From VAZQ01 sp040510075 (GTDB taxonomy: Bacteria > Pseudomonadota > Alphaproteobacteria > Rhizobiales > Xanthobacteraceae): 10,433 nt of DNA. The DNA lies in the NCBI GenBank assembly GCA_040510075.1, contig JBEVJT010000201.1:1-10433 (forward strand), in the 5' to 3' direction. Both the position numbers and the translations under genes were made by a program. The notes under the pieces are model-generated. The model had not been told where the DNA came from, made no database searches, and saw only the letters and a list, made by a program, of their open reading frames with translations. Every line of letters begins with the position of its first letter. The first letter of the stretch is position 1. Positions 7,171 to 10,433 of this stretch are shown here, piece by piece.

Positions 7171-7536
7171 TCACTTCTTCTCCATTACGCATTGCAGCGG
7201 ATGCTGGTGTTTGCGAGAAAAATCCATAACCTGAGTCACCTTCGTTTCGGCCACCTCGTAGGTGTAAATTCCGCACTCACCGATCCCATGTTGGTGCACG
7301 TGCATCATGATGCGATGCGCGGCCTCATGATCCTTGTTGAAGAAGCGTTCGAGCACATGCACCACGAACTCCATGGGCGTGTAGTCATCATTCAGCAACA
7401 GCACACGGTAGAGACTGGGCCGCTTGGTCTGCGGCTTTGTCTTGGTGATGACCGCCGTGCCGGGCTGCCCTCTCCGCTTGCCATCGCCCTCCCCCAGACG
7501 TGGCGCTGGCCCGCGGCGCCGCTCGCCTGAATTCAT
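7171..7536 (-). CDS. clpS: ClpS, ClpA adaptor for N-degron substrates
   Basis: ClpS binds proteins with destabilising N-terminal residues and hands them to the ClpA N-domain. From the ATG at 7536 it has 121 residues. A disordered, basic N-terminal arm (about 1-35) is followed by KRPSLYRVLLLNDDYTPMEFV, the helix VLERFFNKDHEAAHRIM, MHVHQHGIGECG, and EVAETKVTQVMDF ending in HPLQCVMEKK. The N-degron pocket residues are present: NDD at 49-51, Thr53, Met55, and the histidine of the VHxxG motif (His81). The exact start is uncertain. In-frame ATGs at 7557 and 7572 would lengthen it to 128 or 133 residues, but none has a strong ribosome site. The possible promoter at 7582-7609 would leave almost no leader for 7572, and 7536 has a weak GAGCGAG just before it. 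It is transcribed ahead of clpA. Confidence 0.95.
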   Translation of the reverse strand: MNSGERRRGPAPRLGEGDGKRRGQPGTAVITKTKPQTKRPSLYRVLLLNDDYTPMEFVVHVLERFFNKDHEAAHRIMMHVHQHGIGECGIYTYEVAETKVTQVMDFSRKHQHPLQCVMEKK

Positions 7537-7581
7537 CTCGCTCGATCTAGTTCGCATTGCATTATGGACCATGACGTGGCG

Positions 7582-7609
7582 GGATTAGGACATGAACCGC
7601 GCCTGTCAA
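7582..7609 (-). promoter_or_regulatory. Candidate sigma-70 promoter for clpS-clpA
   Basis: On the minus strand a perfect TTGACA (-35; plus-strand TGTCAA at 7604-7609) is followed after 16 bases by TAATCC (7582-7587). With the shorter 14-base spacing, CCTAAT (7584-7589) fits the -10 consensus better. Only the -35 box is strong. A start site near 7575 would give a leader of about 40 bases to the clpS ATG at 7536. I found no CTTG/CCCAT-type heat-shock promoter here. Confidence 0.3.
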
Positions 7610-7818
7610 TAGGCACAGTGCGACTACGGCCTCTGGCCAGCAGCTCGTGCTCCGGTGGAGCATTTAGTCCCGAAAACCCGTTCCGCCAGCTTCCCCTTCC
7701 GCGATTTCATGATCTCTACTCAATTGCGGACGATTCGGGGCGGTTTATCTCCCGAGTCGGGATTCCTTTGGAGTGTTGCCGGTCCGACGAGGCGACGAAG
7801 ACAGTGCTCAAACGCAAA

Positions 7819-7840
7819 AGCCCGGCACAAGTGCCGGGCT
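7819..7840 (-). terminator. Intrinsic terminator of the phasin gene
   Basis: AGCCCGGCAC (7819-7828) and GTGCCGGGCT (7831-7840) form a perfect 10-bp GC-rich stem with a two-base centre. Read on the minus strand it is followed by TTTTGCGTTT, a usable U-tract. It starts 27 bases after the phasin stop codon, so it ends the phasin transcript and separates it from clpS. Confidence 0.88.
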
Positions 7841-7867
7841 CTGAACGGAATATGGCCGCGGCCTAGC

Positions 7868-8206
7868 TTAGCCGGCGCCGTTGACCCTGCTGAACTGGCC
7901 CTCGAAAGGCTTGTAGGCTTCCCGAGCGACGTCGGAATAAAGCTCGCCGAGTTTGGTCGCCTCCGCCACGAAACCTTCGTAGCAATTCCGGAGATAATCG
8001 GTCTGCACTTCAAACGCCTTGTCAAGCGACTTTGCGCCGATCAGCTTCTCGGTCGCCGCGGTGCTCTGCTCGAAGGTCTTTTTCGAATAGTCCGCCAGTT
8101 CCACGGTAATTGCCTGCACGGCTCGCGAAATCGCGCCCCATGATTTCAAGGACGCTTCCATGCTGTCCTTGCCAAGCTTCTGCACTTCGTCGAGGTTTTT
8201 CACCAT
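7868..8206 (-). CDS. Phasin family protein (Phasin_2 type), PHA granule-associated
   Basis: This 112-residue, almost wholly helical protein matches the Phasin_2 family (PF09361). Phasins coat polyhydroxyalkanoate granules and control their number and size. Telling segments are VKNLDEVQKLGKDSME (2-17), SWGAISRAVQAITVELADYSKKTFEQ (about 22-47), a central KLIGAKSLDKAFEVQTDYLRN, and a final GELYSDVAREAYKPFEGQ. There is no signal peptide and no transmembrane helix, as expected for a granule surface protein. The ATG at 8206 has AAGGG about ten bases upstream. An in-frame ATG at 8275 would add 23 residues but would start inside the predicted promoter, so I reject it. The gene is monocistronic: its own promoter with TGC operator boxes lies upstream and a strong terminator lies downstream. 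No PHA synthase or phaR is in the window. Confidence 0.9.
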   Translation of the reverse strand: MVKNLDEVQKLGKDSMEASLKSWGAISRAVQAITVELADYSKKTFEQSTAATEKLIGAKSLDKAFEVQTDYLRNCYEGFVAEATKLGELYSDVAREAYKPFEGQFSRVNGAG

Positions 8207-8263
8207 AACACGTTGCCCTTTCTGCTCTCTGCCACTGCAGCGGTCCCTGCCGCCGTCCCGAGG

Positions 8264-8291
8264 AATATATTGCACTGCACAATAAAATCAA
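8264..8291 (-). promoter_or_regulatory. Predicted phasin promoter
   Basis: On the minus strand TTGATT (-35; 8286-8291) and TATATT (-10; 8264-8269) are 16 bases apart; TTGATT matches the sigma-70 consensus at 4 of 6 and TATATT at 5 of 6. One TGC operator box (8271-8279) lies wholly in the spacer, so a bound repressor would block RNA polymerase. The leader to the ATG at 8206 would be about 50 bases. Confidence 0.55.
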
Positions 8292-8309
8292 CGATTATTT
8301 TGCAGTGCA
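8271..8309. promoter_or_regulatory. Paired TGC-N3-GCA operator boxes, likely PhaR-type
   Basis: TGCACTGCA (8271-8279) and TGCAGTGCA (8301-8309) are perfect reverse complements. Each is also a near-palindrome of form TGCA-n-TGCA. They are exactly 30 bp apart start to start, about three helical turns, so both face the same side of DNA. PhaR repressors of Paracoccus and Rhodobacter bind TGC-rich palindromes ahead of phasin genes, and are released by PHA. Further TGC-type sequence (CTGCAG at 8235-8240, GCAGCAATGC at 8307-8316) lies nearby. Assignment to PhaR is inference from motif plus gene. Confidence 0.65.
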
Positions 8310-8434
8310 GCAATGCGCTAACCTCATGAGTTTACGGAATAGAAATGGGAGGTTTTTACTTTGGGGCTTGAGCCCGGGCGCAGGCGTCGCGCGGTGCGTG
8401 CTGGTGTGCCAGAAGCGAGGCGGGGGACAGGAGC

Positions 8435-8471
8435 AAAAAGGCCGGATTCACTTCAGAAAACCGCCTTTTTT
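8435..8471 (+). terminator. Hairpin with T-tract upstream of the carboxypeptidase gene
   Basis: AAAAAGG (8435-8441) pairs with CCTTTTT (8464-8470), and CGG (8443-8445) with CCG (8461-8463), with one bulged C and a 15-base loop. The right arm ends in a run of six T. The A/T symmetry means it could stop transcription on either strand. Its stem is weak in GC pairs, so it may be chance, a leader attenuator for the downstream gene, or a block on read-through. Confidence 0.35.
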
Positions 8472-8540
8472 GCCACGTCCAATTGCCCGGAACGACAGGG
8501 GTGTCGGCGCTTTATCCAGCGCGAGGACGGGGGAACGATC

Positions 8541-10253
8541 ATGGTGCTGATCCGAGCCGAAGCCCGGCATGGGCTTCGCTGCCTTTCGTTCGGCTTTGCT
8601 AGCGCTCTGCTCGTATTTGGAAACCTGCCGGCGCTCGCGGCGCCCTACTCCGACATCGTCGTCGACGCCAATTCTGGGAACGTGCTGCATGCAACCAACC
8701 CCGACGCGACACGGCATCCGGCTTCGCTTACCAAAATTATGACGCTTTACCTGCTGTTCGAGCAGCTCGAAACGGGCAAGCTCAAGCTCGACAGCGCACT
8801 GAAAGTTTCCGAACACGCCGCAGGCCAAAGCCCGACCAAGCTAGGCCTGAAACCTGGAAGCACGATCCAGGTGGAAGATGCCATCAAGGGCATCGTCACG
8901 CGCTCGGCAAACGATGCAGCCGTAGTTGTCGCCGAAGCGATCGCCGGCGAAGAGCAGGAATTTGCCAAGCTGATGACGCGCAAGGCACAGGCGTTGGGCA
9001 TGACGCGTACCATCTACAAGAACGCGTCCGGGCTGCCCGACGATGATCAGATTACCACCGCGCGCGATCAGTCAATCCTGGGCCGGGCGATTCAAGAACG
9101 CTTCCCGAGCCATTACAAATTCTTCTCGACGCGCTCGTTCAATTTCCGCGGGCAGCGAATCGGGAATCACAACCATCTGCTAGGGCGCGTTGAGGGCGTG
9201 GACGGTATCAAGACCGGCTATATCCGTGCTTCGGGTTTCAATCTGGTAACTTCGGTGCACCGAGGCAATCGGTATGTCGTTGCGGTGATCATGGGCGGCG
9301 ATAGCGCCGGCAGTCGCGACGCGCGCATGCGCGAACTCATCAGCCAGCAGATCACGGTGGCAGCGACAAAGCGCACGGCGCCCGTTATCGCCGAAGCCGG
9401 CAGGAGTTCAGAAGCAACGATGCTGGCTCAGGCTACTGCGAAGCCAGAGCCAAAACGTGCCGCCAAGAGAGGTGGGGCGGAGGAGGCGAAAACCGAACCG
9501 GCGCCGAAAGCAAAGACCAAGCCGCAGCCTGTGCTCGCCGCGGCGAGCAGCACACCGGCGCGCGCAATCCCGGCAAAGGAGCCGAGTATGCCGGCGACAA
9601 CTGAGTCGGCTGAAATGGCACATCCGGTCATCGCGATCGGCTCAACTGACCCAATTCAGCCGGTGCTGGTAAGGACGCTCGCGGTGCGCGCCGGAAAGTC
9701 ACCTGCACCAGCGCCCGGACCTCTCGCACCCGTGCAAATGGCTTTTGTCGAGGAAGACGAGACCGCACCGGCAGCCGCCGCGATCACAGAACGCAACGGG
9801 GAGAATGAACACGGTGGCGGAGCGCGCGTGTTGGCGTCTGAAAATTCCCGCCCCGTACCCCCACCAGCTGCACCCCTGCCCCCGCCCACAATGAAGACCA
9901 CGCACGCGAGTGCTGGGGCGCGCAGCGCCGAGCCAATCAAAGCCGCCGCAACGCCGCCGCAAGGCAGTACCGAGGCGACCAGTGCGGCGCCAGCCAAGCC
10001 GCAGGTGCGCAGCGGATGGGCCATCCAGGTCGGTGCCTTCCAGGGCGAAGAGGAAGCGAAGCAGCGCCTCTCAAAGGTTCAGAGTAAGGCATCGAAGATG
10101 CTCGACGGGGCCGATCCGTTTACAGAATCGGTGGATAAAGGCGGCACGACCTATTATCGAGCGCGCTTTGCCGGCCTGGACAAGGAAAAGGCAGAAGCCG
10201 CTTGTAAATATCTCAAACGCAACGACGTCGAATGCGTGACAACGAAATACTGA
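8541..10253 (+). CDS. D-alanyl-D-alanine carboxypeptidase (DacA/DacC type) with C-terminal SPOR domain
   Basis: This 570-residue low-molecular-weight penicillin-binding protein would remove the terminal D-Ala from peptidoglycan pentapeptides in the periplasm. A signal peptide (about 1-33) ends LPALAA before PYSDIV. The peptidase S11 domain follows (about 35-270) with all three active-site motifs: SLTK (Ser62 to Lys65), SAN (122-124) and KTG (224-226). Residues about 275-490 are a Pro/Ala/Lys-rich low-complexity linker, probably disordered and long enough to span periplasmic space. Residues 491-570 form a SPOR domain (SGWAIQVGAFQGEEEAKQRL, then YYRARFAGLDKEKAEAACKYLK), which binds denuded glycan at division sites. 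The C-terminal amphipathic membrane anchor of E. coli DacA is therefore replaced by a septum-targeting module. The ATG at 8541 has GGGGGA just upstream and precedes the signal peptide directly; a longer in-phase frame is rejected. The downstream J-domain gene converges. Confidence 0.95.
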   Translation: MVLIRAEARHGLRCLSFGFASALLVFGNLPALAAPYSDIVVDANSGNVLHATNPDATRHPASLTKIMTLYLLFEQLETGKLKLDSALKVSEHAAGQSPTKLGLKPGSTIQVEDAIKGIVTRSANDAAVVVAEAIAGEEQEFAKLMTRKAQALGMTRTIYKNASGLPDDDQITTARDQSILGRAIQERFPSHYKFFSTRSFNFRGQRIGNHNHLLGRVEGVDGIKTGYIRASGFNLVTSVHRGNRYVVAVIMGGDSAGSRDARMRELISQQITVAATKRTAPVIAEAGRSSEATMLAQATAKPEPKRAAKRGGAEEAKTEPAPKAKTKPQPVLAAASSTPARAIPAKEPSMPATTESAEMAHPVIAIGSTDPIQPVLVRTLAVRAGKSPAPAPGPLAPVQMAFVEEDETAPAAAAITERNGENEHGGGARVLASENSRPVPPPAAPLPPPTMKTTHASAGARSAEPIKAAATPPQGSTEATSAAPAKPQVRSGWAIQVGAFQGEEEAKQRLSKVQSKASKMLDGADPFTESVDKGGTTYYRARFAGLDKEKAEAACKYLKRNDVECVTTKY

Positions 10254-10319
10254 CATCGAGTTTGAGCGGGAAGCTGCGTCGGGACAGGAGTCGCCTCCTC
10301 ATGTATCGAGTACGGGAGT

Positions 10320-10433
10320 TTAGCGATGCCTGCGCAGAAGGACCTCTTTCGCCTCATTAACGCGAGCCGCGAGGTACGTAGAGCCCCCCTGGTCGGGATG
10401 CAGTTTCTTCATCAGCGCCCGGTGGGCGCGGCC
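10320..10433 (-). CDS. C-terminal fragment of a Pam18/Tim14-like J-domain protein
   Basis: The minus strand is open from the window edge to a TAA at 10320-10322, giving the last 37 residues of a protein. They read HRALMKKLHPDQGGSTYLAA and continue RVNEAKEVLLRRHR. This is the second half of a J domain, with the HPD tripeptide (residues 12-14 of the fragment) that stimulates the DnaK/Hsp70 ATPase, and with GGS-x-Y-x-AA and NEAK. The J domain ends the protein, and these residues resemble mitochondrial Pam18/Tim14 (DNAJC19) more than full-length DnaJ, whose J domain is N-terminal. Proteins of this kind in alphaproteobacteria are usually membrane anchored at the N-terminus, but that part is outside the window. 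It converges with the carboxypeptidase gene; the 66-base gap has no strong terminator. Confidence 0.85.
   Translation of the reverse strand, partial: GRAHRALMKKLHPDQGGSTYLAARVNEAKEVLLRRHR

Larger units (their letters stand above)
7537..7867. other. Intergenic region between clpS and the phasin gene
   Basis: About 330 bases without a convincing gene. It holds a possible clpS promoter (7582-7609) and the phasin terminator (7819-7840). Open frames on the plus strand in this region run on into the antisense of the phasin gene, have no ribosome site, and look like no family I know. I see no small-RNA signature between 7610 and 7810, but an orphan sRNA cannot be excluded by eye. Confidence 0.5.
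8207..8540. other. Divergent intergenic region between phasin and carboxypeptidase genes
   Basis: About 330 bases without a supported gene. The left part holds the phasin promoter and TGC operator boxes (8264-8309). The right part holds a hairpin with T-tract (8435-8471) about 70 bases before the carboxypeptidase start. A frame open from 8361 runs in phase into the carboxypeptidase, but its residues are Arg/Gly-rich, resemble nothing, and would bury the signal peptide. I could not find a good promoter for the plus-strand gene. Confidence 0.6.

Noticed and set aside
7655..8143. Plus-strand open frame of 162 codons across the phasin terminator and phasin gene
   Set aside because: It reads through a strong hairpin and antisense to the phasin; no ribosome site and no recognisable family.
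8361..8540. N-terminal extension of the carboxypeptidase by 60 codons
   Set aside because: It would place the signal peptide inside the protein; the ATG at 8541 has a strong ribosome site and starts directly before the signal peptide.
9360..10010. Low-complexity Pro/Ala/Lys-rich stretch considered as a repeat array or frameshifted region
   Set aside because: No regular repeat unit is visible, and the frame stays open into a good SPOR domain, so it is a disordered linker.
10286..10299. Small hairpin AGGAG-TCGC-CTCCT between the carboxypeptidase and J-domain genes
   Set aside because: Only five base pairs and no T-run on either side; too weak to call a terminator.

Overview
The window looks like chromosomal housekeeping DNA from an alphaproteobacterium, most likely of the order Hyphomicrobiales (Rhizobiales). 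The evidence is moderately GC-rich codon use, a DUF1849/EipB envelope protein (an alphaproteobacterial family), a phasin of the Phasin_2 type, ClpS-ClpA in the alphaproteobacterial form, and a Pam18/Tim14-like J-domain protein at the right edge. Species cannot be assigned by eye. I see no mobile element, CRISPR array, tRNA or rRNA.

Layout, left to right. (1) 1-660, minus strand: eipB-like periplasmic protein, cut by the window edge. (2) 661-851: divergent intergenic region with an 8-bp perfect inverted repeat. (3) 852-3748, plus strand: a tight four-gene cluster with gaps of 18-21 bp: RidA-family protein, glycerophosphodiester phosphodiesterase, FemAB/GNAT-like DUF482 protein, and HIT-family protein. 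(4) 3770-7536, minus strand: clpS, clpA, then an alpha/beta hydrolase, with a hairpin just after the clpA stop. (5) 7537-7867: intergenic region holding a possible clpS promoter and the clear intrinsic terminator of the phasin gene. (6) 7868-8206, minus strand: phasin, preceded by a promoter that overlaps two TGC-N3-GCA operator boxes, a PhaR-like arrangement. (7) 8541-10253, plus strand: secreted D-alanyl-D-alanine carboxypeptidase with a long Pro/Ala-rich linker and a C-terminal SPOR domain. (8) 10320-10433, minus strand: the C-terminal end of a J-domain protein.

How the genes fit together. ClpS and ClpA form the N-degron branch of the ClpAP protease. The phasin coats polyhydroxyalkanoate granules and is probably repressed by a PhaR encoded elsewhere. 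The carboxypeptidase trims peptidoglycan, probably at the septum, and EipB supports the cell envelope. The RidA-GDPD-DUF482-HIT cluster has no agreed joint function, although each member belongs to a known family.

I did not find a convincing undescribed system. The points most worth a second look are the phasin operator/promoter overlap, the Pam18-like C-terminal J domain, the inverted repeat between eipB and ridA, and the conserved-looking cluster around the DUF482 protein.
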